A stretch of DNA of 64,000 nucleotides from Acinetobacter sp. TGL-Y2 (GTDB lineage Bacteria; Pseudomonadota; Gammaproteobacteria; Pseudomonadales; Moraxellaceae). Location: assembly GCF_001612555.1 (NCBI RefSeq), contig NZ_CP015110.1, positions 2,852,001 to 2,916,000 on the forward strand, read 5' to 3'. A program made the translations under genes and the position numbers. Position 1 is the stretch's first letter, and the number at the start of each line of letters is the position of its first letter. The notes under the pieces are model-generated. The model was not told where the DNA came from. It saw only the letters and a program-made list of their open reading frames with translations, and did not search any database. Positions 19,469-29,046 of this stretch are shown piece by piece.

Positions 19469-19930
19469 CGTAGTACTTTACAAGCAGTACTAGGACAGAA
19501 GTCACTTACGTTACTTCATACAGTTCGTTGTTTCGTGTATTTAAACACTATATAGCTTCAATCTAATTCATATACCAAAACGCTTGATTCAGTTAATCGC
19601 TAGTTTCTCATCACTTCACTTTCATTCAATCGTTTCACTTGCGTGTAACAATTCAATGTCAATTTAGTTCTGAGCCTTAAACAATTTATTTCAACTCAAA
19701 TATATTCTGTTAATGATTGCTCTAGCCTTCGTCAGGTCTAGAAACTGTGATAAATCACAGAGATTACCAAGTCCGCATATCTTAATGCTTGTACTTGTTA
19801 ATCTCTATAAGCTATCTAGCTGTTTGCTTGTTTTGCATTCGAACATCGCTTCGTTTGATTAAAGCCTGCGCGAAGCATAGCTTCTTGCTTTAAATTTCAA
19901 GGAAAAGCATGCTTTTCTTGTCTTGAAATT
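19469..19930. other. Spacer between tRNA-Ala and 23S
   Basis: An AT-rich internal transcribed spacer with no gene. It holds the outward extension of the 23S processing stem described above. Confidence 0.7.
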
Positions 19931-20006
19931 TGGTGGAGACTAACGGAGTCGAACCGTTGACCTCCTGCGTGCAAAGCAGGCGCTCTACCAACTAAGCTAA
20001 GTCCCC
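19931..20006 (-). tRNA. tRNA-Ala (TGC)
   Basis: A 76-base cloverleaf on the minus strand with acceptor GGGGACT, anticodon loop CTTTGCACG (anticodon TGC), T-arm GTTCGACTC and an encoded CCA end. It lies in the 16S-23S spacer. Confidence 0.96.
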
Positions 20007-20079
20007 AGCTTATCATATAGATTCGATATATCTTCTTATCCTTCACTCCGATGAATTGCTTCATCTTCGTTCGTTAGAT

Positions 20080-20156
<77 letters not shown>

Positions 20157-20170
20157 TCAGATACATCTTC

Positions 20171-20205
20171 ATGAAGAACAACTTGTTGTGGATTCTTACC
20201 GATCG
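20171..20205 (-). repeat. 3' arm of the 16S processing stem
   Basis: Plus-strand ATGAAGAACAACTTGT and GTGGATT here are repeated inverted at about 21868-21908 upstream of 16S. The two arms would pair in the precursor for RNase III cleavage. Confidence 0.8.
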
Positions 20206-20217
20206 TCAATCTTTCGT

Positions 20218-21755
<1,538 letters not shown>

Positions 21756-21867
21756 AATATTGCTTAGTACCTTAAAGGGTACCAATCTTGGCTCATCAAT
21801 CTTCTGACAAATATTTCTCAAATAAACTTCGAGTAATTTCTACCAGTAAATCAATGAAAATAATTTC

Positions 21868-21908
21868 GATCGATCAATCAGTAAAAATCCACACAAGTTG
21901 TTCTTCAT
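21868..21908 (-). repeat. 5' arm of the 16S processing stem
   Basis: Inverted counterpart of 20171-20205, with one short internal mismatch or bulge region. Confidence 0.8.
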
Positions 21909-21956
21909 AATCTCTTAATGATCTTCTTGTTGGTTCGTCACCAGCAAGCTAGGTCG

Positions 21957-21987
21957 GCTATACTACTCTCTTTCGAAGAATAGTCAA
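21957..21987 (-). promoter_or_regulatory. Probable rRNA operon promoter
   Basis: On the minus strand TTGACT (21982-21987) is followed at 16-19 bases by TAGTATAGC, which offers a -10 hexamer in two registers. This is about 200 bases before mature 16S. It is inferred from motif and position only. Confidence 0.55.
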
Positions 21988-22196
21988 CAGGTTTTGCTAA
22001 TTATTTTTTAACTCGTTCAATAAACTTAAATTTAACCACTTGGACTAAGCTATTGTTTATCAACAAGTTTTAATCAACATCACCGCCGATGGATGTGCAT
22101 TCTACAGCATTTCTAACGCCATACAACCCCCTTTCTCAATTATTTTAAGAAAAGTGCGCTGAGTGGCTATTTATTAGTCAAAATAGCCCTTTTTTT

Positions 22197-23267
22197 CTAT
22201 TTTTTGAGTGTACACGGTACTGGATTGAGAATTTTATCCAAGATTTTTTCTTGATTATTCCTTTCTTGCCACTTTAAAGGCCGACAATCAATGTATTCAC
22301 AGTAGCCACTTTCACCACTTTCTTGAATGCCATCAATTTCAACTTGATATTTAAAACTTCCGACATAACCCGCCGCTAAACCAAACTTATAATCTCCACG
22401 GCTTTGCGCATTTACTACAATGCTTCGATTTGAATTTTTAAAGTTCCATTCAAACTCTCGCGGCAAATACATGTCTTGTTGATTGGGCGTAGTCACTTTG
22501 GGATAAACACGATGCACTTTAAAGTAGACCTGTTCATCAAACATTTCCGAAGTATGGTTCGTTAAATCTCGAAGATAAATTCTTGACTGCATAATTTGGT
22601 TGAAATTATTGCGAATCTGCGCCAACAGTAATTGTCGTTGATTGTTTAAATTGATGATTTGATAGGTGAAAAAGCAAAGTGGTAAATAAGGCAAATTCAT
22701 TGCACGGGCATATTCGAAACTACCCAAATGATTAATTGAATAACTTTGCCCCTTATAGATGATTTCACCTGTGCAGTGGCACATCAAAGACCAATGATCA
22801 AAAAGTCCAAATTTAGATTTGGTAAAATGTGAAATGATTGGCTGGGTGTTTATATGAAGATTTACCGATAGCTCTTCATCACTGCGAATCAATTGAAAAT
22901 GAGGAATACTGCCCTTGAGGCATTCGCGCTCTCCAAATTTGAATTGATTTTGCTCAAAGTCACAATCATCAGCGACCGAATAGGCATTAAAATGACCCAC
23001 CATATGCGGGCTTATGCTACTGATTAACGAAACTGTATCAAGTGCGCTGTGTTTAATGGCGTATTCATTGCGCAGCATGGGAGCGTTGGGCTGACCAATA
23101 ATGGTCAAAAAATTAAAATAATGCAGCGGTGCGGGCAAACCCGGAATCATCAATCCTTGATGAATAATTTTAAAGCGACCTTTCGGTCCATGATAATTGA
23201 GCTTAAAAGGAAATTGAGCTTGATTCAGCTGTTTAGAGTCATCGACCAAATTCATTAACAACTGCAT
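22197..23267 (-). CDS. Uncharacterised 356-residue protein (possibly DUF6670)
   Basis: A soluble-looking protein with no signal peptide and no strong membrane helix. It is rich in aromatic residues and beta-strand patterns, e.g. HWSLMCHCTGEIIYKGQSY and GFGLAAGY-like glycine turns (YKFGLAAGYVGSFKYQVEI). The overall look recalls lipocalin-like double barrels of the CrtC/AttH kind, and I believe similar Acinetobacter proteins carry the label DUF6670, but I cannot confirm either. The ATG has an AAGGAG ribosome-binding site. It lies just upstream of the rRNA promoter region, after pssA on the same strand. Confidence 0.55.
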   Translation of the reverse strand: MQLLMNLVDDSKQLNQAQFPFKLNYHGPKGRFKIIHQGLMIPGLPAPLHYFNFLTIIGQPNAPMLRNEYAIKHSALDTVSLISSISPHMVGHFNAYSVADDCDFEQNQFKFGERECLKGSIPHFQLIRSDEELSVNLHINTQPIISHFTKSKFGLFDHWSLMCHCTGEIIYKGQSYSINHLGSFEYARAMNLPYLPLCFFTYQIINLNNQRQLLLAQIRNNFNQIMQSRIYLRDLTNHTSEMFDEQVYFKVHRVYPKVTTPNQQDMYLPREFEWNFKNSNRSIVVNAQSRGDYKFGLAAGYVGSFKYQVEIDGIQESGESGYCEYIDCRPLKWQERNNQEKILDKILNPVPCTLKK

Positions 23268-23298
23268 AGCAAGCTCCTTTCTATATGTTTATCTCATT

Positions 23299-24123
23299 TT
23301 ATGTAAGCTTCTTTCGAGCCATAAATGTGGTCACAAAACCAGATAATGCGTAAATAATTGAAATCACTAAAATACCTACAGGAATGTTATAAGTCACTGC
23401 TGCGAAGATAAATACAATAATTGGTAGGACTGCAAAAGGTACACGCTTACGTTCTACCGTCTTAAATGAATAATATTTAATATTCGAAATCATCAATAAA
23501 CCAACCGCAATAATCACAGCGGCATTGATGGCTTGAATTCCCTTTTCTCGTAAATCGAAAATGTCTGGAAAATCTAGTCCAACCCAAACCAATGAAATAA
23601 TCATAACGGCTGCCAGCGGACTTGCAACACCAATAAAGTAACGTTTATCGACAACACCAATTTGCACATTGAAACGCGCCAAACGAAAGGCAGCACACGC
23701 GGTATAGACAAAACATGCGGCTAAACCGATACGGCCTAGATCGTGCAAACTCCAGCTATACATTAAAATTGCAGGTGCAACACCAAAAGCCAACATATCA
23801 GAGAGTGAATCGAACTGTTCACCAAATGGGCTTTGCGCGCCAATGGCACGCGCCACACGACCATCTAAACCATCAAAGAGTGCTGCAATAAAAATGGCAT
23901 AAATCGCTTGAGTATATTCACCATTCATACTGGCAATGATGGAATAAAATCCCGACAACAATGCGGCTGTGGTGATGAGATTCGGCCACAGATAGATACC
24001 ACGACGTTTAACCTTCTGCCCTTCTTGGGTATGCTCCTCTTCTTCCACTTCAAAAGTGATGCCATCAAAACCTGGTACATCACGTGTAGAAGACTCGCTT
24101 TCAGGTTTATTTATATTTGTCAT
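23299..24123 (-). CDS. pssA: CDP-diacylglycerol-serine O-phosphatidyltransferase
   Basis: Makes phosphatidylserine from CDP-diacylglycerol and serine, the first step toward phosphatidylethanolamine. It is an integral membrane CDP-alcohol phosphotransferase. The signature is complete: D-G-L-D-G-R-V-A-R, eight residues later G, then FDSLSD (DGxxAR...G...D...D). Of 274 residues, the first 45 are a charged cytosolic extension, followed by several membrane helices. This is the membrane (type II) enzyme, not the soluble E. coli phospholipase D-like PssA. Confidence 0.93.
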   Translation of the reverse strand: MTNINKPESESSTRDVPGFDGITFEVEEEEHTQEGQKVKRRGIYLWPNLITTAALLSGFYSIIASMNGEYTQAIYAIFIAALFDGLDGRVARAIGAQSPFGEQFDSLSDMLAFGVAPAILMYSWSLHDLGRIGLAACFVYTACAAFRLARFNVQIGVVDKRYFIGVASPLAAVMIISLVWVGLDFPDIFDLREKGIQAINAAVIIAVGLLMISNIKYYSFKTVERKRVPFAVLPIIVFIFAAVTYNIPVGILVISIIYALSGFVTTFMARKKLT

Positions 24124-24161
24124 GTCATTGTCCTAACTGTAGCCTTGTCCGTTAATTAAAC

Positions 24162-25019
24162 TTATTCGCCCACTAACCAGCGAACTGCAGCATGACCACC
24201 ATTTTCAGTCATGCGTAAATGTGGAAATAACCACTGCAATGCTTCATCAGCATCTTCAGAGAATTTCCAAGGTGGATTAATCACCAACAAACCACATCCA
24301 TTCAATCCCACTGGAGTATCATCTGGCCATACACAAATTTCACAGACCAACTGACGGCGAATGCCTGTTTTGCTCATTTTCTTTTCAAAACGATCAATCA
24401 TGGCGCGATCTTTAATTGGATACCAAACTGCAAAACAACCTGTAGGCCATTTACGATGCGCAAGGGTCAATAACTCAACCAATTGTGGAAAATCCTTACG
24501 CTCAAGTTCGTAAGGCGGATCAATCATCACCAAACCACGTTTTTCTGCTGGTGGAATCACACCTGACAAACCCTCATATGCATCACGCTCATGAAGACCT
24601 GCACGGCGATCACGAATATTCATATAAAGCTGTTGAAATACGTCTTTCTGCATTTCAAAAATAGTGGCTTTATCAATTTCACGCATCCCTTCAAGGGCAA
24701 ACCAAGGTGAACCTGGGTATGCACCTTTACCTGATGTGCTGCGCATCGCTTCAACAATCTTTAAATATTGTTGAACGCCTTCAGGAGCCTGACGTGTAAT
24801 TGAGTCATCCAGTTTAACTAAACGATGAATACCATTTAAAAACTCACCTGATTTTTGCGCAGCAGCAGTCGACAAATCATATTTACCCGCGCCACCATGC
24901 GTATCTACATAGCGATAAGGTTTATCTTTAGCGTTAAAACGGTTCAATAGTTGCAGCAATAACACATGTTTCATGACATCGGCAAAGTTGCCTGCATGGA
25001 AATGGTGACGGTAATTCAT
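24162..25019 (-). CDS. rlmJ: 23S rRNA (adenine-2030-N6)-methyltransferase
   Basis: Methylates A2030 of 23S rRNA using SAM. It opens with the family signature MNYRHHFHAGNFADVMKH. YVDTHGGAGKYDL is the SAM-binding loop and IDPPYE the catalytic DPPY motif. The length of 285 residues is usual. A longer frame to 25076 exists, but the family start at 25019 is clearly right. Confidence 0.95.
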   Translation of the reverse strand: MNYRHHFHAGNFADVMKHVLLLQLLNRFNAKDKPYRYVDTHGGAGKYDLSTAAAQKSGEFLNGIHRLVKLDDSITRQAPEGVQQYLKIVEAMRSTSGKGAYPGSPWFALEGMREIDKATIFEMQKDVFQQLYMNIRDRRAGLHERDAYEGLSGVIPPAEKRGLVMIDPPYELERKDFPQLVELLTLAHRKWPTGCFAVWYPIKDRAMIDRFEKKMSKTGIRRQLVCEICVWPDDTPVGLNGCGLLVINPPWKFSEDADEALQWLFPHLRMTENGGHAAVRWLVGE

Positions 25020-25119
25020 GTTCAGATTAATTCCTAAGTTCAATATGCATTTTAGCACGAAAAAATATTTCTTCACTGCCCATCGATTGCACTAAAATGT
25101 ATGGACATTATTTTTAATC

Positions 25120-25737
25120 ATGTTGACCCATTTTATGGAAACGATAGCCCTTGCTTCAAATTGGAATATTGAAAGGATTATCGACAGTTTAGATCAACAC
25201 GGCTATGCCCTTATTGATGAAGCTTATTCATCAACTTATTTAAGTGATTTAGTTACAGAATGCACATCTAATCTCGATCGTTTTCGAGATGCGGCTATTC
25301 AAAATGGCGTGGTCAGCAATATTCGCAGCGATCATATACTCTGGATCAATGATGAATTGGTTCATGCTCAGCATCATATCGAACAATTAAATGGGCTGGC
25401 TCAAGAATTTAATCGTTATTTTTATCTCGGTATTAAAGAGGTTGAAGCGCATTTTGCTTGCTATAACGCAGGTGAGTTTTATGCCTTACATCGCGACAAC
25501 CCTCAAGGTAAAAATGGTCGAATGATTTCTTCAGTATTGTATTTACATGAAGACTGGCAATCGGATTGGGGTGGTGAACTGCGCTTGCAAGATAAACATG
25601 AACAGTGGCATATCATCGAACCGAAACCGAATCGTATTGCACTCTTTCAAAGTGATTTACTACATGAGGTTTTGCTGTCCAAACAGCAGCGTTTATCGAT
25701 TACCGCATGGCTACGTAGTCACAACTCAATTTGGTAA
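25120..25737 (+). CDS. 2-oxoglutarate/Fe(II)-dependent oxygenase (prolyl-4-hydroxylase-like)
   Basis: A 205-residue protein with the double-stranded beta-helix dioxygenase fold. The iron ligands are His124 and Asp126 (ALHRDNP) and His182 (LLHEV), and the 2-oxoglutarate-binding arginine is Arg191 (QRLSITAWLR). SSVLYLHEDW and DWGGELRL are typical of the P4H-like group that hydroxylates protein side chains, with ribosomal or translation factors as known targets in relatives. The substrate here is unknown. Start could also be the ATG at 25135; neither has a good ribosome-binding site. Confidence 0.85.
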   Translation: MLTHFMETIALASNWNIERIIDSLDQHGYALIDEAYSSTYLSDLVTECTSNLDRFRDAAIQNGVVSNIRSDHILWINDELVHAQHHIEQLNGLAQEFNRYFYLGIKEVEAHFACYNAGEFYALHRDNPQGKNGRMISSVLYLHEDWQSDWGGELRLQDKHEQWHIIEPKPNRIALFQSDLLHEVLLSKQQRLSITAWLRSHNSIW

Positions 25738-25796
25738 AGCTTTAAATTCGGCATAACATCCTCATATAATGCACATTCACGATGAGGATGTAACCG

Positions 25797-26324
25797 ATGC
25801 GACCCAACACTCAACAGATTATTCAGCGTATTGGTGAAACCGATCAACTGTATCTGCAGGGTAACCACCCACAACTCGCCATAGAACGCGCAGAGCTTCG
25901 TTTAGAGTTGGTGACTTTAAGTCATTTGCGCCAAGAGCAGATTCATTTCTTACAAGAAGCCATTGTCATTCTCGAACAAGCTCGAATTGAATTTGATGAA
26001 ATCTCGAAAGCGTTGTTTATTGATCTTTCATTGCACCTTGCTAAAACGTATATGGTGTATTTTGAACTTACACGCGAAAAACGTTTTGCAATTATTACTG
26101 AGCAGATTTTAAAACCTTGGGTAAGTGACGAGTTCGGTGACATTTATTTCTTTCTGGCTTATGCGACGATGTCGAAAGAAGAAAAAGCATTAACCCGACA
26201 CTGGCTCACCAAGTACAGTAAAACACAGGCATGCGATGTACTCTTACTTAATGAACATCATGCATTTGAGTCTCTGCATCAACAAGACTGGTTTCAAGAA
26301 CTGATTACTCAGAAAATGCAGTAA
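25797..26324 (+). CDS. Uncharacterised alpha-helical protein
   Basis: A 175-residue protein not recognised. It is strongly helical, with no signal peptide or membrane segment. Pairs of helices such as EQIHFLQEAIVILEQARIEF and IDLSLHLAKTYMVYFELTREKRF could be tetratricopeptide-like. A GAGGATG ribosome-binding site lies before the ATG. It follows the oxygenase by 59 bases and ends at a shared terminator. Confidence 0.6.
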   Translation: MRPNTQQIIQRIGETDQLYLQGNHPQLAIERAELRLELVTLSHLRQEQIHFLQEAIVILEQARIEFDEISKALFIDLSLHLAKTYMVYFELTREKRFAIITEQILKPWVSDEFGDIYFFLAYATMSKEEKALTRHWLTKYSKTQACDVLLLNEHHAFESLHQQDWFQELITQKMQ

Positions 26325-26334
26325 TTAGACATAT

Positions 26335-26364
26335 TAAAAAAGCGCCATTTAGGACGCTTTTTTA
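26335..26364. terminator. Bidirectional terminator
   Basis: AAAAAAGCG and CGCTTTTTT arms surround a short loop region, between converging genes. Confidence 0.8.
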
Positions 26365-26405
26365 ATATAAATTTTAAGTATTTAGCTTGATCTCTATGGA
26401 TACAG

Positions 26406-26666
26406 CTAGGAGTAAGCCATTTGTAGTTTGTGATAGGCATCCATGTGCAATTGTTGATTGAGCTCATCAATCCAAATCGCCCAATCATCGTCTTGCACCA
26501 AGTAACGAATGAGAAAATCACGTTGCGAAACATTCCAAAAAGGTGCTTCGTGCAAATTCACATGCGCTGGAAGTTGATGGGTTCGGATATACAGCTCCAT
26601 TGCGGCTGGACTACTGGCTAAACCGAGCTGAGAAAACAGTAACGCTAAAGATGGCTTATTGGTCAT
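26406..26666 (-). CDS. DUF2789 family protein, copy A
   Basis: An 86-residue protein of the DUF2789 family, all helical, with the conserved pattern LFSQLGLASSPAAMELYI, then EAPFWNVSQRDFL and DDDWAIWIDELNQQL. The function is unknown. A GTG start nine bases earlier is possible, but the ATG at 26666 sits about eight bases after an AGGGGTG ribosome-binding site. It lies downstream of a second DUF2789 gene with a terminator between them, so the two probably have separate promoters. Confidence 0.85.
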   Translation of the reverse strand: MTNKPSLALLFSQLGLASSPAAMELYIRTHQLPAHVNLHEAPFWNVSQRDFLIRYLVQDDDWAIWIDELNQQLHMDAYHKLQMAYS

Positions 26667-26730
26667 GATTTTCACCCCTATATCAGCGAATTGGTATCTT
26701 ATTATTGAATTAACTTATAAGACATTGCAT

Positions 26731-26758
26731 AAAAAACCTAGCACTTTGGCTAGGTTTC
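26731..26758 (-). terminator. Terminator after DUF2789 copy B
   Basis: AAACCTAGC-actttg-GCTAGGTTT is followed on the minus strand by a run of T. Confidence 0.8.
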
Positions 26759-26773
26759 TTGTATCAATTTGTT

Positions 26774-27025
26774 TTATGAATGATCTACACCATCATGCTG
26801 ATGCAATAGCGCATTTAAGGTGTCGACCACAATGGCCCACTCGTCATCTTTTTTCCAATGATCCAGAATAAAATCGTGTTGGTTCTTGGTCCAGAAGCTG
26901 GCTTTGTGTAGTGGCGTGTCTTGATCAAGTTGATGTTCTTTCACAAAGCGTTCAATTGCAACTTGATCTGAATCTAAACCAAGTTGTTGAAATAATAATT
27001 CTAAGGTCGGTTGTTCATCAAACAT
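26774..27025 (-). CDS. DUF2789 family protein, copy B
   Basis: An 83-residue paralogue of the neighbouring DUF2789 gene. It shares LLFQQLGLDSDQVAIERFV, KASFWTKNQHDFIL and DDEWAIVVDTLNALL. The open frame reaches 27103, but the ATG at 27025 with AAGGAT upstream matches the family start. Identity between the two copies is moderate, so the duplication is old. Both follow mdh on the same strand, separated by terminators. Confidence 0.87.
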   Translation of the reverse strand: MFDEQPTLELLFQQLGLDSDQVAIERFVKEHQLDQDTPLHKASFWTKNQHDFILDHWKKDDEWAIVVDTLNALLHQHDGVDHS

Positions 27026-27140
27026 GGACGTATCCTTTTCGCTTTTATTGTTCACCTCTACCCTAAACTGATCTGTTTCAGCTTTCAGTTGCGTCTTTAT
27101 CACCAGATGTTATTTTTTGTTCTAAGTTTTTAGTTTACAT

Positions 27141-27173
27141 AAAAAAAGCACCCCAAAATGGAGTGCTTTTTAA
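27141..27173 (-). terminator. Terminator after mdh
   Basis: AAAAAGCAC and GTGCTTTTT arms enclose an inner CC/GG pair. On the minus strand a T-run follows. It lies 20 bases beyond the mdh stop. Confidence 0.85.
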
Positions 27174-27192
27174 CTTAATCTACATGATCAAA

Positions 27193-28179
27193 TTATTTAA
27201 GCATGTCAGCAATTGCTGCGCGCTCTTCTTCAAGTTCATTCAACGTTACGTTGATACGCTCACGGCTAAATTGGTCGATTTCAAGACCTTGAACGATTTT
27301 GTATTCACCGTTTTCAGTCGTTACAGGGAAACCGAACATCACGCCTTCAGGAATACCGTAAGAGCCGTCAGAAGGAATACCCATCGTTACCCATTCGCCA
27401 TTGGTGCCAAGAGCCCAATCGCGCATATGATCAATTGCAGCGTTCGCAGCAGATGCAGCTGAAGACAAACCACGTGCTTCAATAATCGCAGCACCACGTT
27501 TACCCACAGTCGGAAGGAATGTGTTTGCATTCCATTCTTGATCGTTAATCATGTCTTTTACGTTTTCACCATTAATGGTTGCAAAACGGTAGTCTGCATA
27601 CATGGTTGGAGAGTGGTTACCCCAAACTGTAAGTGTTTTGATGTCTTTAACTGCTTTACCCGTTTTAGCCGCAATTTGAGATGCAGCACGGTTGTGGTCA
27701 AGACGTAACATCGCAGTGAAGTTTTTCGCTGGAAGATCTGGAGCAGATTTCATTGCGATGTAAGCATTCGTGTTTGCAGGGTTACCTACGACAAGAACTT
27801 TAACGTCACGGCTCGCAACTTCATTTAATGCTTGACCTTGACCGATGAAGATTTCACCGTTCACTTTCAATAAGTCAGCACGTTCCATACCTGGACCACG
27901 TGGACGCGAACCAACCAACAACGCATAGTCAGCATCTTTAAATGCAACTTTAGGATCATCAGTACCTACCATACCCTCTAAAAGAGGGAATGCGCAGTCT
28001 TGAAGCTCCATCATCACGCCTTTAAGCGCTTGTTGAGCTTTCTCAAATGGAACTTCGAGCAATTGCAAAATAACGGGTTGATCTTTACCTAACATTTCGC
28101 CACTTGCGATACGGAAAAGTAAGCTGTAACCAATTTGACCTGCAGCACCTGTAACGGCAACACGAACGGCTTGCTTCAT
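27193..28179 (-). CDS. mdh: Malate dehydrogenase (NAD)
   Basis: Interconverts malate and oxaloacetate in the TCA cycle. The 328-residue protein belongs to the MDH group related to cytosolic/chloroplast enzymes. It starts [19 protein letters not shown], with the NAD-binding glycine motif. [14 protein letters not shown] includes substrate-binding arginines, and the catalytic histidine is in [17 protein letters not shown]-type ribosome-binding site is present. Transcription is monocistronic, with a terminator directly after. Confidence 0.97.
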   Translation of the reverse strand: MKQAVRVAVTGAAGQIGYSLLFRIASGEMLGKDQPVILQLLEVPFEKAQQALKGVMMELQDCAFPLLEGMVGTDDPKVAFKDADYALLVGSRPRGPGMERADLLKVNGEIFIGQGQALNEVASRDVKVLVVGNPANTNAYIAMKSAPDLPAKNFTAMLRLDHNRAASQIAAKTGKAVKDIKTLTVWGNHSPTMYADYRFATINGENVKDMINDQEWNANTFLPTVGKRGAAIIEARGLSSAASAANAAIDHMRDWALGTNGEWVTMGIPSDGSYGIPEGVMFGFPVTTENGEYKIVQGLEIDQFSRERINVTLNELEEERAAIADMLK

Positions 28180-28348
28180 CTAATTATCTCCAATTGAGGA
28201 TATTCAATGCGATTAAATAGCGTTTCTATCTAATCTAATGATCATAAACGCGAAAGATTGTACTCCAATCATTCAAGGGATGCATGCAAAACACCACGCA
28301 TTTCCACAAAAGTATGATAGGAAAAATAAATTAAATATTTAAAAAAAC

Positions 28349-29008
28349 TCAGTATGCACCTCGAATTGTAACCAAACTTGGACAACTGTTTACAATTTGA
28401 TTCGAACACTGCTTGTACTGACCTTGGGCGCTATAACAAATTTGTATACCTGTGAGCACCGAGGTATTTTGATGATTTTGACAATTAAAACGAATAGCTT
28501 CACGCGGCATGCGCGGATTGAGGCTAAAAAATTGTGTTTTTAAGCTACTCAATTGAATGCTTTTATTTTCCATCCCTCTTAAGTCAGCAGGAATTTTTAA
28601 GTTTTCGGCCTTTTTGATGATATCACGGAAATATTGACTGGCTGTTAAGGGCGTACACCCACCTATACTGGACCAAAGCGAATAACGTGCAGATTCATCA
28701 GGCATCACCCGCGCCACCACTTGTGCTTGCAAAGGCGACAACTTTGCAGATGAACGGCTACTACAATCGCGCGCTGAAATCTCAGGCACAAGCCCCGTAA
28801 TGGTCAACGAATAGCCTTCCAAACATTTACGCTGTTTTTTCTTGCTCGTATCGATGGTACAAATAGCAGGTGTCATTTGCACCTGCATCACATAGCCTTT
28901 TAAACCCACAGGCGATGCATAGGATGAGTTTGATGACACAGCCAATCCCGCACTGATGAACATCAATGCAGTTTTAATCTGTTGACCGACTCTTGTGCTT
29001 AATTTCAT
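28349..29008 (-). CDS. RNase T2-fold protein lacking catalytic histidines (pseudo-ribonuclease)
   Basis: A 219-residue exported protein that aligns by eye along its length with E. coli RNase I. Shared features are YVM-Q-V near residue 39, a Cys about ten residues on, a GL-P motif at residues 72-75, CSS at 82-84, VMPDESARYS at 101-110, a Gly-Cys at 117-118, QYF at 125-127 and FNCQ near the C terminus. The first catalytic His (in HGLWP) is replaced by Thr71 and the second site (E..KHG) by Leu111, Ser114 and Ile115. Structural cysteines persist. RNase activity is therefore unlikely. A signal peptide is present. It lies directly downstream of slt on the same strand. Confidence 0.8.
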   Translation of the reverse strand: MKLSTRVGQQIKTALMFISAGLAVSSNSSYASPVGLKGYVMQVQMTPAICTIDTSKKKQRKCLEGYSLTITGLVPEISARDCSSRSSAKLSPLQAQVVARVMPDESARYSLWSSIGGCTPLTASQYFRDIIKKAENLKIPADLRGMENKSIQLSSLKTQFFSLNPRMPREAIRFNCQNHQNTSVLTGIQICYSAQGQYKQCSNQIVNSCPSLVTIRGAY

Positions 29009-29046
29009 GAATTACATCACACCTGATACGTTGTCACGGCCAATAT

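Larger units (their letters stand above)
21756..22196. promoter_or_regulatory. rRNA operon leader and upstream region
   Basis: About 440 bases without a gene. They contain the leader arm of the 16S processing stem, a promoter at about 21957-21987 and AT-rich upstream DNA that could act as an UP element. No tRNA or protein gene is visible. Confidence 0.6.

Noticed and set aside
21756..21956. boxA antitermination motif in the rRNA leader
   Set aside because: I looked for a TGCTCTTTA-like sequence on the minus strand and did not find one.
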